DNA of 51,904 bases from SIG447 sp045577075 (GTDB lineage Bacteria > Bacillota > Clostridia > UMGS1883 > UMGS1540). The stretch covers positions 1 to 51,904 of the forward strand of contig JAZNHR010000018.1 of assembly GCA_045577075.1 (NCBI GenBank), in the 5' to 3' direction. Below the pieces are notes generated by a model. It had not been told where the DNA came from and did not search any database. It saw only the letters and a program-made list of their open reading frames with translations. Positions 33,176 through 41,950 of the stretch are shown here, piece after piece (position 1 is the stretch's first letter; each line of letters starts with the position of its first letter). A program made the position numbers and the translations under genes.

Positions 33176-34075
33176 CTATCTGTTTCTTAAATTCTCCAAT
33201 ACATGTTCAAAAACCGCTGGGAGAGGTGCTGAAAAGGTCATCTCCCGTTCCGTTTCGGGATGAATAAATCCAATCTCCCCGGCGTGCAGTAATTGACCGG
33301 AAAGAGCAAAGGCTTCTTTCTTAACACCATAGGTTTTATCTCCCAGAATCGGGTGGCCGATATGGCGCATATGGACACGGATTTGGTGCGTTCTGCCCGT
33401 TTGGAGCTTGCATTTTAAAAGGGTATACTGCCCAAACCGCTCCTCTACTTTGAAGTGGGTCACAGCTTCCTTGCCGCCTTGTTTTACAACCGCCATTTTC
33501 TTGCGGTCGCGCACGTCACGCCCTAAGGGAGCAGAAACAGTTCCTTCCTCTTCCTTGACATTGCCGTGCACAAGGGCAAAATACGTCCTCGAAAGTGTTC
33601 TCGTTTTAAGCTGTGCCGATAAGTGCTGATGCGCCTTGTCCCCTTTTGCCACAATCAAAAGCCCCGTAGTGTCCTTATCAATGCGGTGCACGATGCCGGG
33701 ACGCATAACGCCCCCGATTGCCGAAAGGGAATCGCCGCAATGGTGGAGGAGTGCGTTTACCAGCGTGTCCTCAAAATTGCCTGCCGCAGGGTGCACTACC
33801 ATACCGGCAGGCTTATTGATGACAAGTACGCTGTCATCCTCATACACAATGGAAAGGGGAATGTCCTGCGCCACGGTTTCCAGGGCTTTCGGCGGCGGAA
33901 TTATCACTTCCACGCGGTCCTCTGTCCGAAGCTTATACCCCGGGCGTACCGTTTTCCCCGAAATGGTAACATGCCCTTCCGCAATGAGGTGCTGTACATA
34001 GGCGCGGCTAAGCTCCGGATGTACACTAGCCACAGCCTTATCAATTCTTTCTCCTATAAACGCCTTATATTCCAT
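33176..34075 (-). CDS. rluD: RluA-family 23S rRNA pseudouridine synthase (RluD-like)
   Basis: A 299-residue enzyme: an N-terminal S4 RNA-binding domain (DKAVASVHPELSRAYVQHLI), then the pseudouridine synthase domain with the catalytic Asp in HRIDKDTTGLLIVAKG, and RTHQIRVHMRHIGHPILGD. The lspA-rluD order and the overlapping TAATG (1 base) are typical of Firmicutes, where the gene is called rluD/ylyB. The exact rRNA site is not certain. Confidence 0.92.
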   Translation of the reverse strand: MEYKAFIGERIDKAVASVHPELSRAYVQHLIAEGHVTISGKTVRPGYKLRTEDRVEVIIPPPKALETVAQDIPLSIVYEDDSVLVINKPAGMVVHPAAGNFEDTLVNALLHHCGDSLSAIGGVMRPGIVHRIDKDTTGLLIVAKGDKAHQHLSAQLKTRTLSRTYFALVHGNVKEEEGTVSAPLGRDVRDRKKMAVVKQGGKEAVTHFKVEERFGQYTLLKCKLQTGRTHQIRVHMRHIGHPILGDKTYGVKKEAFALSGQLLHAGEIGFIHPETEREMTFSAPLPAVFEHVLENLRNR

Positions 34076-34527
34076 TAGTCAAAATCCGTGCTTCTAAAAA
34101 TATAAATACAAAACAGTGCCGCCCCGATTACAACACAGATGTCTGCTACATTAAATATCGGAAAATTGATGAATCTAGCTTCTAAAAAATCAACCACATG
34201 CCCAAAGAAAATTCTGTCTGTCAAATTGCCGAGGGCACCGGATATAATGAGCGATACCGCTATGCCAAATATTTTGCTTTTCGGCTTTTTCACGATTGTG
34301 AAACCGATGAGTGCGGCAATGATGAGAAGCGTGACAATAATCAAGAATGGAACCTTGCCACTTAAAATGCTGAATGCCGCACCATCGTTCGTGTTAAACG
34401 TTATATGAAAAATATTTTCAATAACCGGTATGCTTTGTCCTAACTTCATATTTGCGGCCACATACATCTTGGAAATGCGATCCGCCGCAAACGTTATAAC
34501 CCCCATTAAAACAGGAAGCCAAAGCAT
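34075..34527 (-). CDS. lspA: Lipoprotein signal peptidase
   Basis: Membrane aspartyl protease of 150 residues that cleaves prolipoprotein signal peptides. Four hydrophobic segments are present, and the catalytic pair is visible: Asp113 in FGHVVDF and Asp129 in FPIFNVADICV, with the supporting NDGAAFSIL and GALGNLTDR motifs. It lies 13 bases after ileS, the classic ileS-lspA-rluD cluster. Confidence 0.95.
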   Translation of the reverse strand: MLWLPVLMGVITFAADRISKMYVAANMKLGQSIPVIENIFHITFNTNDGAAFSILSGKVPFLIIVTLLIIAALIGFTIVKKPKSKIFGIAVSLIISGALGNLTDRIFFGHVVDFLEARFINFPIFNVADICVVIGAALFCIYIFRSTDFD

Positions 34528-34540
34528 AATTTATGTTCTC

Positions 34541-37315
34541 CTACTCTTTAATAATCTCGGCGCAACGACTGCAAAGTGTGGGATGCGCCGCGTCTTGTCC
34601 CACAGAGGTGCTGTACAGCCAGCATCTTTCACACTTTTCACCTTCCGGCGTTGTAATTACAACCGCCAGGCCTTCCGTTTCGCCAACATACGCGCCCTCG
34701 GGTGCGCCGCCTTCGATAACCTTGACGCCCGATACGATAAAGAGGGTAGCGAGGGTGTCACCAAAGGTATCCAAAAATGCCTTCATGTCATCTGATACAT
34801 AAAGTTCTACGCCGGCACCGATAGAGTTACCGATTTTCTTTTCTGCGCGTGCGTTTTCCAGCGCTTTGGAAACATCTGCACGAGCTTTAATAAAGCGGTC
34901 CCACTTTTCGGAAAGGACAACGTCGATTTTGTCGCTCGTTTTGGGCATATCATTATATAGAACGCTTCTTTCATCGTCCCCTTCTTTATGGGGCATGTGC
35001 TGCCAAATCTCTTCCGAGGTATAGACGAGCACAGGCGCTAAGAGGCGTACGATACAATCGAGAACTGTGTGCATAACAGTCTGTGCGGCGCGGCGTTCTG
35101 CACTATCCGCTTTTTCCACATACAGACGGTCTTTAATAATATCGAGATAGAAGTTACTCATATCGACAACGCAGAAGTTATGAATTGCATGGTAGATGAG
35201 GTGGAAATCATAGCTTTCATATGCCTTCAGCACCTTTTCCGTCATCTGGGAAAGGCGCATCATGGCCCATCTGTCCAGCTCGTTCATGTTTTCTACTGCC
35301 ACCGCATCGGTCTTCGGGTCAAAATCATGAATGTTGCCGAGGATATAGCGTGCAGTATTGCGAATCTTTCTGTATACTTCGGAAAGCTGCTTTAAAATCT
35401 CTTTCGAGATACGCATATCGGTTTTAAAGTCCGCAGAAACAACCCAAAGGCGTAGAATGTCGGCACCGAAGTCCTTTATAATATCCTGGGGACTTACGCC
35501 ATTACCTTTAGATTTAGACATTTTTTGCCCGTCGGCATCTACAATCATGCCGTGGGTAATAACAGACTTATAGGGTGCTACGCCTCGGGCGGCAATGGAG
35601 GTTAGGAGCGAGGACTGGAACCAGCCTCTATACTGGTCGTTACCCTCGAGATATAAATCTGCCGGGAAACGCAGACCTTCCTTTACGTCCAAAACGCCGG
35701 CATGGCTGGAACCCGAGTCAAACCAAACGTCCATAATGTCGTTTTCTTTTGTAAATTCGGTGTGGCCGCACTTGCAGGCAGTGCCCTTGGGAAGAATATC
35801 AGCGGCGTCCACATCGTACCATGCACCGCTTCCCTTTTCTTTAAAGAGGGCGGCAACTGCCTTTATGGATTCGTCGGTAATTAAAGCTTCGCCGCATGCC
35901 TTACAGTAGAAAATCGGGATGGGAACGCCCCACGTTCTCTGGCGGGAAATACACCAGTCGGTTCTATCCATAACCATGCTGGTGATGCGTTCTTCGCCCC
36001 ACTTCGGAATCCATTGTACTTTGCGAATGGCTTCCACTGCAGCGTCCTTTATGCTGTCAACAGATGCAAACCACTGCTCCGTTGCACGGAAAACAATGGG
36101 CTCATGACAACGCCAGCAATGGGGATATTGGTGAATAATGGCTTCAATGGCGTACAGCGCACCCACCTCGCGAAGCTTTTCTTCAATCGCCGGGTTTGCC
36201 TTGGAATAATGAAGTCCTGCAAATTCCCCTGCCAAATCATTCAAATACCCTTTTGCGTCTACGGGCACTAAAATGGGAATCTCTTTATATGGACGGCATG
36301 CTACATAGTCCTCACCGCCATGGCCGGGCGCGGTGTGTACACAGCCGGTACCGGCATCGAGGGTGACATGGTCGCCAACGATTACGAGAGAAGTTCTGTC
36401 CATAAAGGGATGGTCACACTTAATATATTCAAGGTCGCTTCCCTGATATGCGCCGATTTTTTCGTATTCTGTAATACCGCCGACGCGCATAACATTATCC
36501 ACAAGTTCTTCCGCAATCACATATACTTCTTCCCCTGCGCGAACAAGGCTATACGTAAAGTCAGGATTTACCGCAATGGCAACGTTACCGGGAAGCGTCC
36601 AGGTGGTGGTTGTCCAAATTACAAAATAGACAGGGCTCTTAATATCGGCAAACAGCCCCTTGTCTTCCGAAACACGGAATTTGACATAGATGGAGTTCGT
36701 CTTATCTTCTTCGTATTCAATTTCAGCTTCCGCCAGTGCGGTTTCACAGTCCGGGCACCAGTAGATGGGCTTAAGGCCCTTATATATATAGCCCTTCTTC
36801 GCCATTTCACCGAAAATTTCAATCTGCTTTGCTTCAAATTCCGGTGCGAGGGTCAGGTAGGAATTGTCGTAGTCACCGAGAGAACCAAGACGCTTAATCT
36901 GGTTTTTCTGGTTTTCCACATATCCTAAGGCAAAATTTTTACATTCTTCACGAAAAGCGGAAACGGAAACTTCGCTTCGGTTAATGCCCAGCTTTTTGAT
37001 TGCCTGGCGTTCAATGGGTAGACCATGGGTGTCCCAGCCGTGAATATACGGTGCACGATAGCCGCTCATGTTTTTATAGCGGACAATAATATCCTTTAAC
37101 GTTTTATTCAGCGCATGCCCCATGTGCATATCGCCGTTTGCATACGGCGGGCCGTCATGCAAAATAAACAGCGGCTTGTCTGCGTTCTTTTCCATAAGAC
37201 CGCCATATAAGTCATTTTCTTCCCACTTTTTCAGTGTTTCCGGTTCCCGTGTGGGCAAATTGCCGCGCATAGGGAACTCGGTCTCGGGCAAATTCAGTGT
37301 TTTGCCATAATCCAT
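34541..37315 (-). CDS. ileS: Isoleucyl-tRNA synthetase
   Basis: Class I synthetase of 924 residues. The HIGH-like motif is GDMHMGHALNK near residue 62, the editing (CP1) domain is full-length, KMSKSKGNG is the ATP-binding loop, and a C-terminal zinc finger (CERCW, CSRC) completes the standard bacterial type. No T-box leader is possible, because only 24 bases separate it from divIVA. Confidence 0.97.
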   Translation of the reverse strand: MDYGKTLNLPETEFPMRGNLPTREPETLKKWEENDLYGGLMEKNADKPLFILHDGPPYANGDMHMGHALNKTLKDIIVRYKNMSGYRAPYIHGWDTHGLPIERQAIKKLGINRSEVSVSAFREECKNFALGYVENQKNQIKRLGSLGDYDNSYLTLAPEFEAKQIEIFGEMAKKGYIYKGLKPIYWCPDCETALAEAEIEYEEDKTNSIYVKFRVSEDKGLFADIKSPVYFVIWTTTTWTLPGNVAIAVNPDFTYSLVRAGEEVYVIAEELVDNVMRVGGITEYEKIGAYQGSDLEYIKCDHPFMDRTSLVIVGDHVTLDAGTGCVHTAPGHGGEDYVACRPYKEIPILVPVDAKGYLNDLAGEFAGLHYSKANPAIEEKLREVGALYAIEAIIHQYPHCWRCHEPIVFRATEQWFASVDSIKDAAVEAIRKVQWIPKWGEERITSMVMDRTDWCISRQRTWGVPIPIFYCKACGEALITDESIKAVAALFKEKGSGAWYDVDAADILPKGTACKCGHTEFTKENDIMDVWFDSGSSHAGVLDVKEGLRFPADLYLEGNDQYRGWFQSSLLTSIAARGVAPYKSVITHGMIVDADGQKMSKSKGNGVSPQDIIKDFGADILRLWVVSADFKTDMRISKEILKQLSEVYRKIRNTARYILGNIHDFDPKTDAVAVENMNELDRWAMMRLSQMTEKVLKAYESYDFHLIYHAIHNFCVVDMSNFYLDIIKDRLYVEKADSAERRAAQTVMHTVLDCIVRLLAPVLVYTSEEIWQHMPHKEGDDERSVLYNDMPKTSDKIDVVLSEKWDRFIKARADVSKALENARAEKKIGNSIGAGVELYVSDDMKAFLDTFGDTLATLFIVSGVKVIEGGAPEGAYVGETEGLAVVITTPEGEKCERCWLYSTSVGQDAAHPTLCSRCAEIIKE

Positions 37316-37339
37316 GCGTTTTCAATCCTTTCCGCTTAA

Positions 37340-37954
37340 TTAGTCCTTTACTTCGGTGTTCGGCACAAGGGGCGCCGATACTCTTGTCACTTCCATCGGT
37401 GACGGCTCCGGTACGCTTTCCACAGATGCCGGTGCGACCGGTTTAGGCTCAGGTTTTGCGGCTGAAACAAAAGCGGTTGCCGCATCGCCTGCCTCCTGTG
37501 CCACCATGCCGTTTAATATCTCTATCTGGGTGCGGAGCTGGGAAATATTACGCGTTGCAATTACGCTGATGTTGCGTTTTAAATCCAATTCGCGCTGCAC
37601 GAGTGCCTGCACATTTTCCTCCGCTTCCCTCTTAATATAGGCAGCCTTTTCTTCCGCTTCCTTCACAATGTTCTGTGCCTTGTCCTGGGCTGCACGAATT
37701 GCCGCATCACTACTGGTTTGTGCAAGCAAAAGTGCATTTTGCAGTGCATCCTCCATGGTCTTGTATTTATCAACAAGACTTTGCAGCATTTGAATTTTAT
37801 CTTTTTGTGCTATGTTTTCTTTATACAGGGTTTCGTAATCCGTCGTCAGTTCATTAAAGACTTCTTCTACATCCTGCCGTTTGTAGCCGCCCATAAAGGC
37901 GCTTCCAAATTCTATCTTTTCCAGTTCAAGCGGTGTAAACATAGGGTCTGCCAC
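37340..37954 (-). CDS. divIVA: DivIVA-domain cell division protein
   Basis: A 204-residue coiled-coil protein. The N-terminal membrane-curvature domain reads FTPLELEKIEFGSAFMGGYK, then RQDVEEVFNELTTDYETLYK; long coiled coils run to about residue 135, followed by a Pro/Ala/Val-rich tail (SAAKPEPKPVAPASVESVPE) that is probably disordered. The start could be the GTG at 37954 or the ATG at 37942; the ribosome binding site (AAGGA) is poorly spaced for both. It lies between sepF and ileS as in many Firmicutes. Confidence 0.9.
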   Translation of the reverse strand: MADPMFTPLELEKIEFGSAFMGGYKRQDVEEVFNELTTDYETLYKENIAQKDKIQMLQSLVDKYKTMEDALQNALLLAQTSSDAAIRAAQDKAQNIVKEAEEKAAYIKREAEENVQALVQRELDLKRNISVIATRNISQLRTQIEILNGMVAQEAGDAATAFVSAAKPEPKPVAPASVESVPEPSPMEVTRVSAPLVPNTEVKD

Positions 37955-37986
37955 ATCCTTCTTTCGTATTTTTTAGGAGTCCCGTT

Positions 37987-38445
37987 TTACAGTGTCCACG
38001 GGAAAAAGCCCTTATTCTTCAGCTCATCGCGAACATCCCCTGCGATGCTGACGTTATAAGGTGCAATCAGGAAAATGCCGCTGGAAACCTTCTGAATATT
38101 GCCTTCCAGCGCATATACAACGCCGCTGACAAAGTCCAGCACTTTGATTGCGTCTTCTTTTGTAAGGTCTTCGAGGTTTACGACGACTGCTTTCTTGCAC
38201 TTGAGTCGGTCTGCAATTTCACTTGCATCTTCATACGATGCAGGCTGGAGAACGGCTACTTCAAGCTGAGTCGTTGCCGTCATACTGACAACACGGCCGC
38301 TGCCGGAAGATGCAGGCTTACGAAAAGCACCGATGGGCTTTAAGTCCGCTCTACTTTTTTCTTCTTCCTCTACCTCAAATTCTTCAAAGTCATCTTCTTC
38401 GCTGCCAAAAATCATTTCGCCGAGTTTCCCAAAAATCTTTGCCAT
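37987..38445 (-). CDS. sepF: Cell division protein SepF
   Basis: A 152-residue FtsZ-binding membrane anchor. It starts with an amphipathic helix (MAKIFGKLGEMIFG), continues with an acidic linker (EEDDFEEFEVEEEEKSRAD) and ends in the SepF core (VAVLQPASYEDASEIADRLK, then VVNLEDLTKEDAIKVLDFVS). The ATG at 38445 has GGAGG upstream; the longer open frame lacks one. It follows yggS by 7 bases. Confidence 0.94.
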   Translation of the reverse strand: MAKIFGKLGEMIFGSEEDDFEEFEVEEEEKSRADLKPIGAFRKPASSGSGRVVSMTATTQLEVAVLQPASYEDASEIADRLKCKKAVVVNLEDLTKEDAIKVLDFVSGVVYALEGNIQKVSSGIFLIAPYNVSIAGDVRDELKNKGFFPWTL

Positions 38446-38452
38446 TTTTACT

Positions 38453-39142
38453 TTACCTCCATTTTCTATGTCCAAATATTGCACTGCCGATGCGTACAAT
38501 ATTTGCGCCCTCTTCTATAGCAGCGGTATAGTCACCGCTCATGCCCATGGATAAATACTGCATTGCGCATTTTTGATATGTTTCCTTCGCCAAATTCTCA
38601 TACAAGCGGAACAGATTCCCGAATGCGTTTCGAATTTCTCTTTCCTCCGCCGTATGGGGGCCGATAGTCATAAGACCTCGAATTTTTACATGTTCGTTTT
38701 TCTCATTTTCTTCGATAAGAGGCCGTACTGCATCAAAGGTAAGGCCGAATTTGCTTTCCTCCCCGGAGGCGTTGACCTCGAGAAGAACGTTTGCCATGAT
38801 GCCGTGCTTTTTCGCCTGCTTTTCGATTTCAGCTAAAAGGTGTGCACTGTCGACGGCATGAATGAGTTCTGCTTTATCGATAATGTATTTTACCTTATTC
38901 GTTTGCAAATGCCCGATAAAATGCCAATGGGCAGAATGGACCTTGCCGTATTTTTCGGTGAGCTCCTGCACGCGATTTTCGCCAATATAGGATAGCCCTA
39001 AGTCCACCGCTGCCTGAATACGCGCCGGCTCTACGGTCTTCGTTGCTCCCAGCAGAATAATTTCGTCTGTGCTTCTGCCGGCTCTTTTTGCCGCCGCTTC
39101 TATCTCGTTTTGAACTTTTGCCAGATTTTGCTCTATCTGCAC
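38453..39142 (-). CDS. yggS: YggS/PROSC-family PLP homeostasis protein
   Basis: A 229-residue PLP-binding barrel without known catalytic activity that helps keep vitamin B6 in balance. The PLP lysine lies in ILLGATKTVEPARI near residue 35, and HFIGHLQTNKVKYI and GLMTIGPHTAEEREIR are conserved. The C-terminal SMGMSGDYTAAIEEGANIVR completes the family. The start is GTG at 39142 after GGAAGGA. It is the first of the division cluster yggS-sepF-divIVA. Confidence 0.95.
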   Translation of the reverse strand: MQIEQNLAKVQNEIEAAAKRAGRSTDEIILLGATKTVEPARIQAAVDLGLSYIGENRVQELTEKYGKVHSAHWHFIGHLQTNKVKYIIDKAELIHAVDSAHLLAEIEKQAKKHGIMANVLLEVNASGEESKFGLTFDAVRPLIEENEKNEHVKIRGLMTIGPHTAEEREIRNAFGNLFRLYENLAKETYQKCAMQYLSMGMSGDYTAAIEEGANIVRIGSAIFGHRKWR

Positions 39143-39159
39143 TTTGGAAATCCTTCCTT

Positions 39160-40299
39160 CTAGTAAATCACCGTATCGTACAGCCGAAGGTCTGTATGCG
39201 CGCCCTCTTTAATGATGGCGTACTGGCTGCCTACAAACGAAACCTCTGCTTTTTTAAAGACCCTGTCCGTAACAGTTTGTACATACACCCCCGTCACGCC
39301 ACCTTCCTCTGTGATTGCCTTTGCCGGCACTCTAAGCCCTTCGTGCCGTCTTACAATCACGTCCACCGCTGCTTTTCTGCATGCAAGTAATCCTTCCACG
39401 GTGCGGTTAGAGGCAAATATAACGACGCATTTCCCGTCTTCCTCTGCCGATATTTCTGCAACGGTTGCTTTTTCTACCGCGCCGGCGCAGTCATGAAAGC
39501 GGAGCGATACAGCTTGTCCCACTTTGAGCGTACCTGCAACTTGTGCATCCAGCGTGCAGGCGGCTTTCCACGTATTATTATATAAAATCTTACACCCCGC
39601 GCTGTTTTCTGGGGTATACTGCGTAATTTCCGCAAGCGCAGAGGGGGAAAGATTTTTCGCCTTTTCCGTAGACATTTTGTCTTCCAGCCCGTCCGTTTGT
39701 AAAAGAAGTGTACCTGCCTCGGGGCTGTAAATTTCTTTTATGCTGTTACCAATGCCGGACTCCAGCGTTTTCTGCCGTTCCCTTAAAAGGTTTATAAGTG
39801 CATCCTTTTGGCCGCCTAAGGCACTTTTTTCATCCTTTGCAATGAGCAGCTCGTCCTTAAGCCGTCCAAGGCGTGTCATATCCCCTTTTTCCGCAGCAGA
39901 CGTGATCTGCAGGGAAAGGGTTGTAATCTGCTCATCCGTTCGGACTGTATCGGAATAGCCTTCCCCTGTGTCTGTTTTAGAAAGCCTTTGTATGCGGTCC
40001 GCAATACCCAGGTATTCATGGAGTGCGCCTTCGTCCGTATCCGCAGTAAGCACAGCACCGATTCTCGCCCCTTTATGCACGCGTTCGCCGTCTTTTGCCG
40101 TGGGGCGGAGCACACCGTCCTCTGCGGCGCTGATTACGACTTCGTCCTTAAAAAGATACAGCGTAGCGCCAAAGGAATCCTCCAGTGTGTCATAGTAAAC
40201 CATTTCCGAGGATGTACGCCCGACAAAAAAGGTAATCAAATTCCAGAGGATAAAAAACACCACGGCTACAGCCACAATCAATTTTATCTTTTTCTTCAC
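39160..40299 (-). CDS. HlyD-like membrane-anchored adaptor protein
   Basis: A 379-residue protein with a single N-terminal membrane segment (about 5-27) and a large outer part. A barrel-sandwich (biotinyl-lipoyl-like) half follows (AAEDGVLRPTAKDGERVHKG), then a predicted helical hairpin (residues 95-185), the second sandwich half (YSPEAGTLLLQTDGLEDKMS) and beta-barrel regions. This is the periplasmic-adaptor fold, but no export ATPase or permease is nearby. The GTG start overlaps the miaA stop by 4 bases. Its position beside yggS-sepF suggests an envelope role. Confidence 0.78.
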   Translation of the reverse strand: MKKKIKLIVAVAVVFFILWNLITFFVGRTSSEMVYYDTLEDSFGATLYLFKDEVVISAAEDGVLRPTAKDGERVHKGARIGAVLTADTDEGALHEYLGIADRIQRLSKTDTGEGYSDTVRTDEQITTLSLQITSAAEKGDMTRLGRLKDELLIAKDEKSALGGQKDALINLLRERQKTLESGIGNSIKEIYSPEAGTLLLQTDGLEDKMSTEKAKNLSPSALAEITQYTPENSAGCKILYNNTWKAACTLDAQVAGTLKVGQAVSLRFHDCAGAVEKATVAEISAEEDGKCVVIFASNRTVEGLLACRKAAVDVIVRRHEGLRVPAKAITEEGGVTGVYVQTVTDRVFKKAEVSFVGSQYAIIKEGAHTDLRLYDTVIY

Positions 40300-41228
40300 T
40301 TTGCATCTCCTTTTTGATTCTCAAATCGGGTGATACATTCTTCCGCAAGAAGCGCCGTGCTTTTCATGCCATCCAGCCAAATCACATTAGGGTTTGCCCG
40401 AAACCAGGTCATTTGCCGCTTGGCAAGACGCCTGGTGTTACGTTTTAAAAGTTCCGTGGCCTCCGCCATGGTTGCCTTGCCTTCCAGATACCAAATCAGT
40501 TCTTTATACCCGACGCCCTGGAGTGCCGTTCGCTTTTTTCCACGCAAAGATGCGTACACCTGCTCCACTTCCGAAAGGAGTCCTCCAGAAAGCATCGCTT
40601 CTGCACGCCTATTTATTCTATTATACAAAATTTCTCGCGGGAGTTCAAGAGCAAATATAAAATAATCGTAAATTTTTTCCGATTTTTTTTGCAAATGGGC
40701 ACTTTTTGTTTCCCCGCTGGTGTAATAAATCTCAAGTGCGCGCAAAATACGACGTTTTTCGTTTTTATGCAGCTTTTCAGCGGCATCCGGGTCAAGGTGC
40801 GAAAGTGCCGCATACATTTCTTCTCCGCCTTTTTCCTCCCACTCCTGTTCAAGGCGTGCCCGCACCTCAGGGTCAAAGGAATTTTCGGAAAGAGGCCGGT
40901 TCTCTATCACTGTATCCACGTACAGCCCTGTACCGCCAGCTAAAATAGGCACTTTGCCACGGGCATGAATATCCGCAATTGCTTGATGTGCCAATGGTGC
41001 AAACGCAGCAAGAGAAAAATCGGTGTCCGGTGAAACCACGTCCAAAAGGTGATGGGGTATGCCTTCCATTTCCGCCTCGTCCGGCTTTGCGGTACCGATA
41101 TTCATTTCTTTATAGACCTGCATGGAATCCGCAGACACAACCTCGCCGCCGATTCGTTTTGCGATTTCAATGGCGAGAGCTGTTTTCCCCGAAGCCGTAG
41201 GCCCGGTAATCACCAGTAATGGAATCAT
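40296..41228 (-). CDS. miaA: tRNA dimethylallyltransferase
   Basis: Adds the dimethylallyl group to A37 of tRNAs reading UNN codons; 310 residues. Walker A GPTASGKTALAIEIA is at residues 8-22, followed by SADSMQVYKEMNIGTAKPD, PILAGGTGLYVDTVI, and the C-terminal ALQGVGYKELIWYL with KRNTRRLAKRQMTWFR. The ATG at 41228 has GGAG upstream, while the longer frame lacks one. It uses the isoprenoid precursor whose pathway includes ispDF elsewhere in this window. Confidence 0.95.
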   Translation of the reverse strand: MIPLLVITGPTASGKTALAIEIAKRIGGEVVSADSMQVYKEMNIGTAKPDEAEMEGIPHHLLDVVSPDTDFSLAAFAPLAHQAIADIHARGKVPILAGGTGLYVDTVIENRPLSENSFDPEVRARLEQEWEEKGGEEMYAALSHLDPDAAEKLHKNEKRRILRALEIYYTSGETKSAHLQKKSEKIYDYFIFALELPREILYNRINRRAEAMLSGGLLSEVEQVYASLRGKKRTALQGVGYKELIWYLEGKATMAEATELLKRNTRRLAKRQMTWFRANPNVIWLDGMKSTALLAEECITRFENQKGDAK

Positions 41229-41242
41229 ATACGCGCTCCTTT

Positions 41243-41950
41243 TTAGTGAGTAAACGGCGTTGCCGCCGCGGCGGCAACTTGAATTTCTTTTGCACCGGCT
41301 TTTCGAAGTTCCTTCGCGCATGTATTGATGCTTGTGCCGGTGGTGATGACATCGTCAATGAGCAAAACGGTTTTGCCGCGAAACCCTTCCGGTTTGTAAG
41401 GCACAAACGCCCCTTCCAGGGCATACAGTCTGTCCCGTCCGTTTCTTTTAGACTGGGGCATCGTGTTTTTTATTTTTCGCAGCGTTTTCAAAACGGGAAT
41501 GTGCAGCATTTCGCCCAGAGCCTCTGCAATCAGTTTTGCCTGATTGTATCCACGCTGTCCGAGCCGTATAAAATGCATGGGCACGTAGGTGATTACATCT
41601 GGTCTCGGTGCGTCCATTTCCCGCAGTTTCAGGAGAATAAACGCTGCAAAAGTTACTGCTCTAGCCTGTTTTCCACGATATTTCATGCCAAGAATGCCTG
41701 TGCGTACCAAATCTTTATAAACAAGAGGTACATATGCTTTCGTAAAGCTTCGCCTTTTTGCGCGGCAGCGAAGACAAAGAAGGTCGCCATACACCGTGTC
41801 CAGCGGTGTGCCGCATACCTTGCACGCCCTTTTGTTGTAGGAAATTTCTTTAAGGCATGCATCACAGACAGAAAACCTTTCGCTTTCTATAGGCGTATCG
41901 CAAAACACACATTTTGGTGGATACAAAAAGCGCAAAAGTGTTCTTACCAT
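41243..41950 (-). CDS. comFC: ComFC-family phosphoribosyltransferase-like protein
   Basis: A 235-residue protein. Four Cys pairs at the N-terminus (PPKCVFCDTP, CDACLKE, CKVCGTPL, LCLRCRAK) probably bind zinc, and the C-terminal phosphoribosyltransferase-like domain has VLLIDDVITTGTSINTCAKE. ComFC is required for DNA uptake in competent bacteria; here no comFA is adjacent, so the role is unproven. The ATG at 41950 overlaps the recD2 stop by 7 bases. Confidence 0.9.
   Translation of the reverse strand: MVRTLLRFLYPPKCVFCDTPIESERFSVCDACLKEISYNKRACKVCGTPLDTVYGDLLCLRCRAKRRSFTKAYVPLVYKDLVRTGILGMKYRGKQARAVTFAAFILLKLREMDAPRPDVITYVPMHFIRLGQRGYNQAKLIAEALGEMLHIPVLKTLRKIKNTMPQSKRNGRDRLYALEGAFVPYKPEGFRGKTVLLIDDVITTGTSINTCAKELRKAGAKEIQVAAAAATPFTH

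Noticed and set aside
37316..37339. T-box leader for ileS
   Set aside because: Only 24 bases separate divIVA and ileS, far too short for a T-box; thrC likewise has only 23 bases upstream.
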